64,000 nt of DNA from Poecilobothrus nobilitatus. Lineage: Eukaryota; Arthropoda; Insecta; Diptera; Dolichopodidae. Below are positions 1-12,900 of this stretch, in pieces. The notes beneath the pieces are model-generated. The model was not told the DNA's origin. It did no database searches and saw only the letters and a list, made by a program, of their open reading frames with translations. The position numbers were made by a program, and so were the translations under genes. How positions within the stretch are numbered: the stretch's first letter is position 1; each line of letters starts with the position of its first letter. Location of the stretch: assembly GCA_947095535.1 (NCBI GenBank), contig OX352772.1, positions 36,909,445 through 36,973,444 of the forward strand, given 5' to 3'.

Positions 1-997
1 AAAATTCTAAAAATTGAATCTTTTGAATGAATATATATATTTTTTTTTCATTTTTATCTGTGAATGGTTATAATATGATGAGTTTATTTATTTATTTTTT
101 TTTTTTGCGAAATTTTTTATATGTATTTTTTTTTTATATTTGAATGCATTTTAAAATGCCAAATGGTCACGCGTTTTTCTCTTGTTTATTCACTAAATCA
201 GATATTTTTAAAAATTGCAAAAGAATTTCAAATATTTATCTACAATTTTTTAGGTTCCTTTAAATAATTAAAATTAAAAGTTCAGATACATTTCAATTCA
301 ATGTACTGAAATTGTTCTAACATTTTTTTGATCTTTAAATGAAGTTTTTGTGAACATAATAAAATTTCCTAAATATTTAAAATTTTCGGCTTTATAAAGT
401 CGCGCCATTAATAAAAAATATTTATTTAAAATAATTTTACTAGAAGTTGGTTTTAATAAGCTTTAGATTAAGAAAATTTATATAGTATTGTTATGTTTTA
501 GTAAATAAATATAATTTTAAGCTTTAAATTTTAATTATAGGATTATTAATGTCATAATATTAGTTTTGAAATAAATTAAACAAAGGATATATTTTGAAAA
601 GAAAATCAATAATTGAAAAGATTTTGTTAAAGATGTGCATATACCATATTTAAAATATGGTTTAAAATTATTTTATTTTGTAATTATACCAATTTGTGAA
701 TGACATTTTTAAAAAACCGATATAAAAGAATTAATGGTATAAACAATCAGTAATCAATTAGATTTTAGAACATACCTTCCATCATTATAGGTATACAATG
801 ATATTAAATTATAAATATTTTAGAAAATTTTGGATAAAGAATATCCTTTTTTTTATAAACAGATTCTAAAGTAATAATTTTACAATAATTGATAAAATAA
901 TTCCAATCAAAAAGAAAATATCATCATAAAATGATTATTATTATGGTGTTCAAATATTCGTTTAATCATTAAAATTTTATTAAATTTATAACCAAAC
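1..997. other. A/T-rich sequence, nothing recognised
   Basis: This stretch holds poly(T) runs and short TA tracts, with no usable reading frame, tRNA-like box or repeat end that I can identify. It ends where the first family A repeat begins. Confidence 0.6.
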
Positions 998-2092
998 AAG
1001 GTAGAATGTAAACCAACGGTTTTTAAAAGCGCACATTTCCAAAACACAATACAAACTGTTTAGAATATTGTGACTTGCACAAAAATTTTAAGAAATTTTT
1101 TGTAATAAGAATAAAGAGGCGTAATAACTCTTAAAGAGGGGGTGCTACTAAAAAATTTTCTGAGGAAACTTATACTAATTCTAAAAGTTCTTTCTTGTCT
1201 CAAAATTTCAGATTCCTATCTAAAGGCGTGCCGGAGTTATGAAAAAAGAAATTTCATGCAAAATGTGGTTTTCACATAACAGTAAATTTAAATAGTAAAT
1301 TACAAAATATTACATAATTTTGATATTGTTTTATATAGATAATAAAATTTTCTGGCGGTTTTAGATTGCAAAATTATTACGCAGAGCCCGAGATATGTAC
1401 ATCTGAAAATGGGGCTTTTTTGTAATTTTGAAGAGCTGCAACTTTGGAACCCTTTACAACTAAAATAAACCTTTAACACACGTAAAAATATATTACTGTA
1501 GCTGTAATTTTTATATCTTGCAGAAGTAAAATGTGTACAGGTGTCTAAAAATAGTAAATTTTCAATTTGTAAGCCCTAATAGCTCATAAACAGGGGGTGG
1601 TCCGAAAAAATTTTTTTGAGCAAACTTATATTAATTCTCAAAGTTCTTTCTTGCCTCAAAATTTCAAGCCTCTATCTAAAAGCGTGCCGAAGTTATGAAA
1701 GTAGAAAAATCATGCAAAATTTGGTTTTCACATAACGGTAAATTTAAGTACTAAATTTAAAATAATTGTATAATTTCGATATTAATTTACAAAGTTAAAA
1801 AAAATACCTGTCGAATGACGTTTTCAGATTGAAAAAATCTTAAGCAGAACATAATATATATGCATTTAAAAATAGGGCTTTTTCAAAGTTTGAGGGGCTG
1901 TAGCTCCGTAATAGATGGGGCTACATGAAAAAGTTGTTCCACAAAATTATTGTTTTTATGAGACCTACCCATGGTTAAAATTTTTTTTTTCTATCTTTAA
2001 CGGTGTAGAAGTTTTGTAAACAGACGGACAGACAGAGTGAAACTAATAAGCACATTTTTTCAAAATTTTTTTGGAAATGTGCTAAAAAGAAA
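998..2092 (+). mobile_element. Family A dispersed repeat, copy 1 (most complete)
   Basis: The copy opens with AACAAGGTAGAATGTAAACC and a GCGCACATTTCCAAAA motif (1029-1044). It closes after a run of ACAGACGGACAGACAG with GCACATTT (2050-2057) and GGAAATGTGC (2073-2082). The closing motif can fold on itself and is also the inverted complement of the opening motif. The interior holds two copies of one module about 450 bp apart: the motif GTGCCG(G/A)AGTTATGAAA recurs near 1229 and 1684, followed by CACATAAC(A/G)GTAAATTTAA. There is no long open frame, so the copy is non-autonomous. The inverted subterminal repeat plus 3' hairpin suggests a Helentron-associated element; that class is my inference, while the repeat itself is certain from the other copies in this window. 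Confidence 0.75.
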
Positions 2093-2252
2093 ATTAAAAT
2101 ACATATTCTTTATTATCTAAAAATTTTTTTTTTATATTTAAGAGAATATGATATTTATCTGTCTATTATACTTATAAAGAATTATTAATTTTCAAGAATA
2201 GAATTTTCTTACTTTTATATTTCGTCCTGTTCAATATATATATACTATCTCT

Positions 2253-2985
2253 ATTTTTAGCACTTTTGTGAAAAAATTTTTGAAAAATTAACTTAATATT
2301 TTCACCCTGTATCCCTCATTTTTTGTGAAAAAATTTTTGAAAAATTAACTTAATATTTTCACGCTGTATCCCTCATTCGGTTTGACTGTTTACAAACCTA
2401 CTACACCGTTAGAGATACAGCAATGAAATTTTAATCATGAGTGGGTCTCATAAGAAAATTAATGTTATAGAACTTTTTTATGTATCGTTAGTCATTATGG
2501 AGCTACAGCAGCTCTTCAAACTTTGAAAAAGCCCTATTTTTAAATGTGTATATTTTCAGTTCTGCTTAACATTCTTTTAATCTAAAACTGCTATACGATA
2601 GGAATTGTCTCAGAAAAATTTTTGTACCATTCTCTGTACCTATTGTACGAGCCTCTAAGTTATTCGTGGTAAACCATTAAAAATTTACTATTTTTAGACA
2701 TCTATAACTTAGGTATATATATACAAATTTTTTTCAAATTAAAACTATAACATTACGTTTTTACCATGTGTTAACAACAGCTTTTCTTAGCTATAAAGGG
2801 TCCTTTTGAAACTAAAGAAATTGTTTTTTTAATTTTTCACAAATTTTTCTTAAAATATAAAATTTAAGAAAAGTTAAGAAATTTTGGTACAGATCATAAT
2901 ATTTTTAACTGTTTGTATTGCATTTTGGAAAATATGCTGTTTTAAAAAGTTTTAGTTTATATTCTGCCTTGTTTTTTATTGCCTT
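2253..2985 (-). mobile_element. Family A dispersed repeat, copy 2, inverted next to copy 1
   Basis: Read on the minus strand it begins AACAAGGCAGAATATAAAC, runs through the same AGAGATAC-type and AGCTCC-type internal modules, and ends near the hairpin region. With copy 1 it forms a tail-to-tail inverted pair separated by about 160 bp. Its 3' part carries a private tandem duplication at 2264-2377 (separate entry). No coding capacity is seen. Confidence 0.7.
2264..2377. repeat. Two-copy 57-bp tandem repeat
   Basis: The unit beginning TTTTGTGAAAAAATTTTTGA and ending CTGTATCCCTCATT is present at 2264-2320 and 2321-2377. The two units differ at one obvious position (CACCCTG versus CACGCTG). The duplication lies inside family A copy 2 and is not seen in the other family A copies, so it is private to this copy and probably recent. 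Confidence 0.85.
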
Positions 2986-5900
2986 AACATTTGTTTTTGT
3001 TTTTTTTTTTTTTTTTATAACATCGAACATTTTCAATATAATAAATTATATTTAATAATAAAAGTATTTAACTTAAGACTGACTGTATAGGAAAATTTTG
3101 ATTTAAAATTGATTATCAAAAAAAGAAAAAAAAACATTCTATATTCAAAGTAATCATTTCATTCAGTAATCATTGTAAAAGCATTTTAGTAATCCCTCCC
3201 GAAAATGATGAAAATTCATTTATCATTACCTTAAATATATATTGAATTTCTGTCATAATATAACACTATTATTATATATTATATACACCCTTACACATAT
3301 ATAAATCATAAATTATGTACATAAAATATTAATCTATTGTTATTTTATATATTGTGTAAAATATGAATGGTTTTTAAAGCTTTTTTTAATAATTCATAAA
3401 AAAAAAAAATAATATTTCTTAATAATAGAAACTCTCTTAAAATATTTTTAAAAAGATATGAAAAATAAAGTACAAAAAAAGGACGAAATAAAGAAAAAGT
3501 AGAATAGATCATAATAAACAGTTTGCTTTTAAATTGAAAAGACTGAAAGTCATTTAATCAAATTGTTAAGTACTTTTTATTTAGAATTATTTTTACTTAT
3601 AAAATCATTTTTATTTATAATATATATATATATAAATATATATTTTGAATCCTTAATTTTTTATGCTTAGAAATGCTCATTACAAAACAAAAATGTTAGT
3701 AATGATAATTGATAACACTATGGGTAATCATTTAATTTCATAATAAATATGTAATAAATTCATAAATCATTTTATTATATATTTTTTGGTTGTGGTCAAA
3801 TGATTTTTAATATAAAATTGTTATTTATTATTGATTGGGAAATCCATCATTCCCTTACTGTCACCCCTTATGATAGATTGTATTTCTGTGGAAAATTAAA
3901 TAAACTTCAGATTGGGGGGATAAAACTTTTTACGTGATCTAAAAAACGTTTTTTTTTTTTTTTTCGTTTTGTTATGTTTTACTCTATAAGATTTTTATTT
4001 AATTTTCAGGTATGTGTATAAAAATAATTTTGTTATTTTGATTGATAAAATAAATTGAAATCGTGCTTTTCCAAAAAACTTTCGTAAATTTTGTTGAAAA
4101 TCTCAAAATCAAATTGAATTATTTAGATATATATAATGTAAAAATTTAGTGGAAATTCAAGTAGAAAAGATTTTTCTTTTTTTTTTGAAAGTAGAAAAGT
4201 AGTAATAAAAGGAGAGAAAAAACATAATTCACTAGAAGTTGAGTTGTTGACATTTGGTTATTAAATCATGTATTAAAAAAAAAAAATTCTAAAAACGTGT
4301 AACATTATTTGATAACATCAATCTATCACATAATAATATTAAAGTTGATTTGAAATCAAAATAAAGAGTTATTGTAATGTTTAATAATGATTTTAAGATA
4401 AAATTATAATATTAAATATGAAATTTTATCTTAAAATCTATTCATATGTTCATAGACACTCAAATAAAGAGTTGATTAAATATATATATTTTTTTAAAGA
4501 GTCATTAACATAATAAAGAATAAGTTTCTGCTTCTTTTTTTCAACTATTTTGTACTATTACGCTATACATTGTTGTCCTTCTACCCATAACTCTATTAAT
4601 TTTAATAGTCTGATAAATACCTTATTTAGTTGTCCCTTGTTGAAGTTATAAAGAAACTTTTGCAACTTCAAACGCCTAAAGTTATGCAAAAAAAATTGGA
4701 TGAATCATAAATAATTTAGCAAATGTATTCTTCCCTCACGAATCTACATTGCAGAGTTAAAGCACATGACATATTAATTAAGGAAATTCAAGTCCAATCT
4801 CTCACAAGTAGCAGCAAAGTGTTTGTTTTTAATTGAAAGGAAAATTACTGTAAAAAGTTATTTTTCTTTCTAACGTACCATTAAAATAAATAATATTTAA
4901 ACATAAAGTGGGTTAATATTACTAATAATTGCTTTGACTAACCGAGTAGTACAATATGTGAATGTGAATATTCAACCTATAATACCTTAGTAGCCTTTGG
5001 TTTAGTAATATTGCATTATCCTATATATGTGATTTGTAATACTCGTAATAATAAAATAAATAAATAAATACTTCTAAAATTAATAAATAAATAAAGCGGT
5101 TTCTATTTTTATTAGAAAACTCAAGTTTCTATTTTTATTACAAAATCTTCTTTGTAACCCAATATATAATGTAAAAATATTATAATATTTAATATATATA
5201 CAAAATAAATAATATAATTAAATAAGAATATAATGCCAACGTTAATATATAATTGATGATTTTAATAATATTTCTTGTGATATGTAATAAAAGAAAATAA
5301 ATAATTTATTTTTTTTTTTTATATTAAATTCTTTTGATTTCCTGAATATAGGAAGTCATTATCATTAAACTGTTAATGAAATCTGAGTCTAATTACCTTA
5401 AAATCTCAATATAACAAGTAAAAAAAAAAAAGAAAACGAAAATTGTAATTAGACACATTTTCCCCCTTAGTTGCTTTTTTCTGTTTCTTTTATATAGCTT
5501 AGTAATTTTATATTACTTAATTAATATTCCAATCTTGTTCCGAAAACAAATACAAAAAAAAAAAGAAGCAGAAACAAAAAAAATGTATATGTATTATTTT
5601 CATTTGAAATCTGTCAAATATAACCTTAGATACTATAAAAATAAGAGCGCAATCTAATATACACCTTTAATTATATCGTACAGAATTGTATATAATTAGT
5701 ACAAAAAAATATATATAATTTCCTTTTTTTTTTGTTTTATACATACATATCCAAAATAAGTGTAATTATATTACGTATTCACGCTTTCAATGAATATTTA
5801 ATTAACATTTTGCTACTTCTACTAACTACTACTACTACCACTATACTAACTATTCTTTCATTCTTAATTATTTCCGTATTATTCCCCATATATTATTTGC

Positions 5901-6542
5901 ACACATTTATTTAAATTATTTTTTATTTGTTTTTTATGTTTGTTTTTGTTTTTTGTTTTTGTTTTTTTTTTATTATGTAAAATAATCAATTATTTCAAAC
6001 TGCCATGCATTAATAACACATATACATATAGTATTTACATAGTTATACACATAATTAGTACATATTTATACTTAGATATATTAAATAAACTTCAAAAATT
6101 TGTATTATCATTAAACATAAAATAATCTTTACTACTATCATAATATTATCATAACAGCAACACTGTTTTGTATGTCATAATAAAATATTATTACTTTTCT
6201 TAAATGAGTGGAAGTAGTAACAGTTGAGTGGAAGGAGTAAAAAGAGAAGAAGATTTAATTTGTTCTCTTTTTGTTTATTATTATTATATTGATTTTTTCT
6301 CTTTTTTATGAAGTGTATCCTGAATTTTTTTTTTTTTTTTTTGTTTTTTTACTTTTCATGAAAACAAAAAAAAAACAGTTATACTTTTTCAAATCCTGTA
6401 TTTATGGTAATGTTTTCCTTTTAGAATATATTTCTTCAATTAAATGTGGAACTACGCACACAGGTGTACAAGAAATTTTTTTTTTTTCATATAATTTAAA
6501 TATCTATGGCGAAGAGTTTAAAAAAAAAAAAAAATAAAAAAA
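2986..6542. other. A/T-rich spacer with short simple repeats
   Basis: The spacer holds poly(T)/poly(A) runs, TA tracts near 3620 and 4130, a TAAA microsatellite at about 5056-5075, and a perfect 17-bp inverted repeat at 4389-4438 (separate entry). The open frames at 5732-6125 and 6271-6537 are composed almost entirely of Phe, Ile, Leu and Lys from A/T runs and are not credible genes. Confidence 0.6.
4389..4438. repeat. Perfect 17-bp inverted repeat (hairpin)
   Basis: GATTTTAAGATAAAATT (4389-4405) and AATTTTATCTTAAAATC (4422-4438) are exact reverse complements around a 16-base spacer. The stem is entirely A/T apart from two G:C pairs. It could be a palindrome formed in replication, a remnant of a small inverted-repeat element, or a weak RNA hairpin. 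Confidence 0.8.
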
Positions 6543-6895
6543 ACAAGGGTGAAAATTTAAATAAAAACAAGGCAGAATGTAAAACCAAAATATTTTAAAG
6601 GCGCATATTTTTAAAAAGACAATGCTGTTCGCATTTGACATTAAAAACATTTTAAGCTGAATTTGAAAATATGACAACTTTTCAACTTTGAAGGCCTATA
6701 GCTTCGCAACGGGCGGGGCGGCTACATGAAATGTTTTTTGACAAGATAAATCCACAAGATAAATTTTTTAAAGAGACTTATATGTATTACTTCATCTTGA
6801 ACTTGAACGATAGACAGATGGATAGAGTGGAAACTAATTAACTAATTTTGGCAACACTTGTTTTTTTTTTTGGAAAAATATGCTAAACTGGGGGG
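6543..6895 (+). mobile_element. Family A dispersed repeat, copy 3 (internally deleted)
   Basis: The 5' end AACAAGGCAGAATGTAAAAC and GGCGCATATTTTT are present. They are followed almost directly by the AGCTTCGCAACGGGCGGGGC module and the 3' end ATAGACAGATGGATAGAGTG and AAATATGCTAAAC. Compared with copy 1 the middle 700 bp or so is missing, so only about 350 bp remain. No coding capacity is seen. Confidence 0.7.
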
Positions 6896-9430
6896 CGAAA
6901 GAAAGAGAAGAATAAAAATTGTTAAGAAAATGTTTTATTATCTTAAGGGTATATTAAAAAAATATTAAAATTTAAATGGCATTTGGGTCCACATATAATT
7001 TGTGTAAAAAAGTGCGAATTTCAGGGATGAACAAATTTTTTTGTTTTCCTTTTATTTGTATAATAAATTGTTGTTAACGAGTAAATTTTTAAAACAAAGT
7101 TTTAGGTTTAAACTTAATTAAGAAAGATATTTAAAAGGTAATTAAAAGAAAAATAAAATTATTTGTTTTATTATATTATTATTTTTATTGTTATATATCA
7201 ATTCCACTCTCACATTTGCTTTTTTTGCTTCTGGTTTAATTATTTGAGATAAATTAAAATAATGGTTTTTAACATTTTAATGTATTTGGCAAAGTCATTA
7301 AGAAAAAATTATAGTTACTTAAAATATGTTTTTGAAGAAATCAATAATAAAAAATATGAGAAATAATAAAACATTCAATTTTACAAAAAATAATTTCCTT
7401 TATTATTTATTTTTCTGAAACAATAAAGGGACTATATGACTATTTGACAACTGTTGTTATTTGATTTTAACATCAATTGTACTTTTGTCAATGCAAAGCA
7501 ATGTTTTCAAAAGTTATTTTTTTTAAATAAATAATTATTAAGGTAAATTTAATTGACTTAAAAAAATCTAACAAAGAAATTATGATTTGTATTTTATATT
7601 TATGATTAAAATCTATTTGAAATAAAAATTTTTAATCCATCCTAAAAAAAAAAAATTTATTCTAAAAACGTCATTTAAACTTTATTTACTATAGAATTAT
7701 TTTAATAATGTTATTTGTAGGGCAAATTTTATGAGATCGTTTGCTGTTGTCAACGTACGAATTTTTAAAAGAGCGAAATGAATGAATTTAAATTTTTCTT
7801 ATCCTTCGGGTTACTTTTTTTCCTATTGTTTTTCTTATTATTATTATATATATATATTTTTTTTTATATTTTATTAGGTTCATTTTTTGTTTTCACTTTT
7901 AAAACTTTACCTTTGAAATTTTTTATTTGTATTTTGAATTTTGATCTCACTCCATTGGATTAAAAAAAAAAAATTGTAATTTTGTATGAAAATGAGAAAA
8001 AAAAAGAAAAGGATAGAAAAATTAAAAAAAAAAAAGGGAACAAAAAATATATATGTTTGTGGAAAAGATAAGAAAATAAAAGAAAAATTGGTTGAATAGT
8101 TAAAAAGAATCTATACTAAAAAAGAGAATAGAATATTGTTTGAATTTTCAGTATCTAATTATAGCCTTAAGTCTTTTTCTAGATTCATTTTAAATATATA
8201 TATATATACAGGTTATTTGTTTTACTACATTATTTTTTTCAGGGAAAATATATATTAGCATTTTCATTTAAGAGTTTATAAAATCTTTTAACTATTTTGA
8301 TTATCATAGATTATTCAAAAAATACTTTAACGTAATGAATTTTTTTTATGGTTATTGTTTTTATTGTTCTAATTTGAAAAACCATTTTCCAAGAAAATCT
8401 TTTTAAGGGCGATTTATTCAAGGAAAATGATGTGATCCTTTTTTAAGTATTTTATTCTTTTTTTTTTTTTTTTGTGCCAAAAGTTTACTTTAGTAAATAT
8501 TTTTGAAATATGTATATACCGTGTATTGGAAAAATCATACAATATACATAATAAAGTATATGATAAAAAAATACATTTGGCATTCCACAACCATTAAACA
8601 ATTGAAAAAGTTTTAATATTAGCAAGAAAAATTATATACATATATAGAGAGTCGTTTGATTCTGACTTCTGAGTCATATATTTAATTTTAATTTTGTTAT
8701 TTACTTAGACTAATTATGCTTTTAGTATCTCATAAAATGCTTTTTCATATCAGAACTCTCTACCGGAACTGTCAAAGGAATACTAAACTATCACAAACAA
8801 CAAAATTGAAAATTTTTTTTTATTAAAATTCACTGTTCATCTATAATATATTATGTGAATTTTGTACGATGAATTTTGCCCATAACTGTAATTTTGTGCT
8901 CACATATAAAGGGATGACAATTGTCGTTTATAACTACTGAATTGAAAGGATTTTAAGTTAATATGTCGATGTTTTTATCCCTTTTTTTATATATATATAT
9001 ATATATATTTATTTTTTGGCTGTCAAAAAGCAGAAAAAAAAAATTTATTTGGTGTGGAAGAAGAAATTTATGATCACAATAAGGGTCCTTTTTTAACTCA
9101 ATAAAAATAATCTTATAGGAGGTGAAAAAAATAAATAATATAAAATAACAACAATATAATATATAAGTAATAAAAAGAAAATATGATTTTAGGATTAAAA
9201 TACAACAAAAGAAAGAAAATTTTGACATCATAAATCTTTGAAAAGTGCAAAAACAAAAGCAAAAAAAGCATTTAAGAGTTTTTATATTATATACGGTAGA
9301 AGAATTTTTTAGTAATACAAATTGTCAAAAAAAAAAAAAAAAAAAAACGAGTAAGAAGAAAGTTTACTAATATTTTCGATGCAATTTGTACCACTAAAGA
9401 TATAAGCAGAAAGTAAATTCATATACTATG
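6896..9430. other. A/T-rich spacer
   Basis: Poly(A) and poly(T) runs dominate, with TA tracts at about 8192-8208 and 8988-9009. The frames at 7778-7963 (plus) and 8953-9231 (minus) are low-complexity Phe/Leu/Ile/Lys products of those runs. I recognise no gene, RNA or mobile element. Confidence 0.6.
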
Positions 9431-9435
9431 CAGTT

Positions 9436-9600
9436 TATACAGGGTGTTTGAGGAATAGACAGCATAATTTCAAGAAATGATAGGGGAGGTCAAAACAAGC
9501 AAAAAACACCTTTTAATTGGAAGTTCTATTTCCAAGCGTTAATGAGATATTCAGAACTAAAGATTTTCTCTTTCTTAAAATACGTTACTTAGTTTATTTT
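9436..9600 (+). mobile_element. Possible end of an ACAGGGTGT-type insect repeat
   Basis: A GC-richer start, ACAGGGTGTTTGAGGAATAG, is followed by about 150 bp of mixed composition that contrasts with the A/T-rich surroundings. Similar CAGGGTGT and GGGTGTCCC ends are common on insect transposable elements of several classes. I found no matching opposite end downstream, so the right boundary and the class are unknown. Confidence 0.35.
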
Positions 9601-12227
9601 TGATTTTTTTATTTAAAAATTGTCATTTGAGCCTTTTTACTAAAAAAAAATACCGTTATTAAAACGCTTTTATTATTGTAAAATGTTCTTGAAATATTTC
9701 TGCCACATTTTGAGTGTTAAAGCAGTCCTGTAATTCAAAAATTACAGAATTTATAATAAAAAAATCGTTTTTGAAGATTAAACAAAGTACAGATGAGGTT
9801 TTCAAAAAATAGTTGAACAGGCGACTTCTTTTTAAGTAAATAATGATAAAGTTAGATTAGATTATGGTACATTATATTATGAACACCTTAACAAATTGGT
9901 AACTGTTAAGTAATAGAATAAAAAACCTAGTAAACTTTCAAATGAAATTTACATGTAAAAATATTTGAAAAATTTTGATTTGCAAAAAAAATTTAAATTC
10001 ATCTCGAATAATTTTATTTGAATTGAAGGAAAGACAAACAGGATATTTATGGTATTTTTTTTTTTTTTTTTTGTATTTTCGAAGCAATCAATAAAAAAAA
10101 TGGACATAAGTAAAATTGGATTTACAGTAAAAAAGGAATAAAAATTATATGAAGCAGAGGAAAAAATGATATATTTGAGTTCTTAAAATGTCAAGTGTTA
10201 AGTTTTGTTTTTTATCATATGTTCTTTTTTTTTTTACTTTTACTCTCTTAATGTGTACTTCACAGTCAGTGGTTGGTTAATGATAAGAAATAAAAAGAGC
10301 AAAAAACAGAAAAAAACGTTAGAAAAAAATGGTGAATATTTTATAAAGGTGAATATATATACAAAATAGTTTCATTTTATCTTTTATTGGACAGTTAAAT
10401 ATTTCATATTTTTCTTAATTTAAAAAAAAAAAAAAAAAATAATGTTTAGAAAATAAAATTTATTTTAAATTTTTCATAGTTAAATAAAAAAAAAAAAAAT
10501 TTACTTGAAATCGGAATGAAATTGATAATATTTTCTTTTCTTTGAAGAAAAATTACTTTTCTTATGTTTTAATGGTGGTTTTCCTTGGACAATCATTTTA
10601 TTTAAAATTAATTAAGGGAAAATTTCAAGAAAATTTATTGAGAATTTTACGTAATGTTATTTGCCAAATAAAATGAAGTCGGAAGCTTCAGGGTTTTTTC
10701 CTTATTCCTAATCCAGTGACATCTTTTGTAATTGTAAATAGTCTTTAAAACTATTGTCTGATTTAAAATAAAATTTAATACATAGTATATGCTACTGATG
10801 CTTTGAGGAACGACTTATATTTTGTTTCAAATGAAACAATTGAAATAGTGAAAAACAAAATTTCTTTTAATTCAAATAATGATTGAATTGAAACATTGAT
10901 AATTTTTAATAAATTTTACTTTAAATTTAATTTTTTACTATAAAAAAAGGCGAATGTAAACTGCAATTTAAAATTTTCATTTAAACTGAAAGTAATTTTT
11001 GTAAGTTGAAAATATAACCATAAATTTTAAAAATTCAATTAAATTTAAATGACAGAAAACAAATTAATGACATTTCGTAATAATGTCATGATTTTTTTTT
11101 TTTTGGTTTTGTGTGTTGTTATGTAAATCATTGCAAATGAAGCGGATCATTAGTCAATATGTACTTAAAGAATGAGTTATTTCGTTTACCATAAAAAAAA
11201 TTATATTTAATGGATTTTATTCTTTCGTGACAATTATTTATTTGAAAATTTGCTAATTTTTTAACATGTAGTTTTGCCTGTGCTATGGATAGGTACACCA
11301 TTGAAACAATCCGCAAACTAAACAGAACATTATACCACAACTTTTAACCTAAAGTTTAATTTAAAAGTGAAGTGGCTGGCGTTCAATTCGCTCAAGTTCA
11401 ACACTACCCAAAGAGAATTCACCCGTTGATCTCAATTTTGACTTTTGCACCTGCCCTCGCAAAAAAAAATATTGCTATTTTACACCCATAATTAATGTGA
11501 TTTAGCACTTAAAAATTAAGTAACAATGAGTTTTTAGACATCGAAATATTCGGTTCATAGGAAATTTCATCAGCTTGGTTTTGTTACCTACTTAACTTAT
11601 AAATAAGAAAATCATTGACAAATTTAGATGAAAACGGAACAGTGTGAGGTAGAGATAAGAGTAATTACAATCATTGACGAGAAAATACTGTCTTAGCATT
11701 GGATCATTGAATTACAGATGTTTTTGCTGCTTTGCTAATAATGCTAAACTGTTATTTGAAATATTTATACAATTAAAATATATAGAATAATGGCTAAACG
11801 ATATTTAACCAATAGCAAATTAACTACCAGTTGATTTTAGCGAAATTGGGTTGGGTTTATAGGAAAAAAAAAACAATTCTAGAACAATTTTATTGATAGA
11901 GTATTAGAATGGGCCTCACGTTCTTAAGACTTTTGTTACAATTATTTCTTTTCGATGCTATTTAAAGAATCAAAGCTAATAAATTTGTAAAATTTTATAT
12001 AATAAGGAAAAAAGTTGTATAGTTTATACATAATAAATTAAATTTATACAACTATATTTTAACTATTTTTAACTAATACCTTATTCCATTGCAGAATTAA
12101 TAAAACTTAAAAAATTTAAATCTTAACATTGTTGGTTAAAAAAAAAATAAATGAATTAAATTTTAATGTGATTAAATCTGACTTATTTGACTATATTATT
12201 TAAATTAAACTGCTATACATATACATA
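9601..12227. other. A/T-rich spacer
   Basis: This is mostly homopolymer-rich sequence. A slightly more complex patch lies near 11375-11460, and a 70-codon minus-strand frame lies at 11128-11340. Neither shows a motif I recognise. Confidence 0.55.
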
Positions 12228-12900
12228 TAGGGTGTCCCACTATAAGTTTCACAAAAAGCGATAGTTGATCTCGCACTAAATCGTTTAAAAATTTTCGAAT
12301 TATTCCAGTGATTTTTTTTTGTTAAGAAGTCACATTTTTATCGCATCTACCTGCCCTTTTCGAGAAAATTCAATATCAATTTGCTGAACTTCAATGCAAC
12401 TTCATAAAAAAACAAAAATTTCTAATAAGACATTTAAATTTATTGGAAATACGGTAAAATTTATAGAAATTTTTGTTTGATAATGAAACGTCAAAACGTC
12501 AAAAATTTGCGAAGGAATGATCCTACTTCCAGTTATTAAATACATTTTTTTTTTTTGATGCAAAATAAGTTTATTGCTTATAAATAAAGAACTTTGAAAT
12601 TATTTCAATTCTTTAAAACGTCTTCTTCAATAAACTTCAATACGTTTTTAAACAAAAAATAAATTAGACAGAACATTTTGTTTTCAAATTTCGAAAAACA
12701 GAGCACAAATTTTCAATGCACAAATTTTCAATTGTCTACGACATAATTTGAAATAATTTAAAATTTTTGTTCGTAACGAACCTTTCGGCAAATATCTACC
12801 TCGAAATTCAGAATAAGAACGATATGTTTCTTAATGCTCACGTATGTCATATTATCAATAATAATCGATAATTATTAGAAAAAAACTATTTCTAACTGCG
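12228..12900 (+). mobile_element. Possible decayed insect repeat starting GGGTGTCCCAC
   Basis: GGGTGTCCCACTATAAGTTT begins a several-hundred-base stretch of more balanced composition (CGATAGTTGATCTCGCAC, then CTACCTGCCCTTTTCGAG). GGGTGTCCC ends are frequent in insect transposable elements. No inverted partner end was found, so the right limit is only where composition returns to background. Confidence 0.35.
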
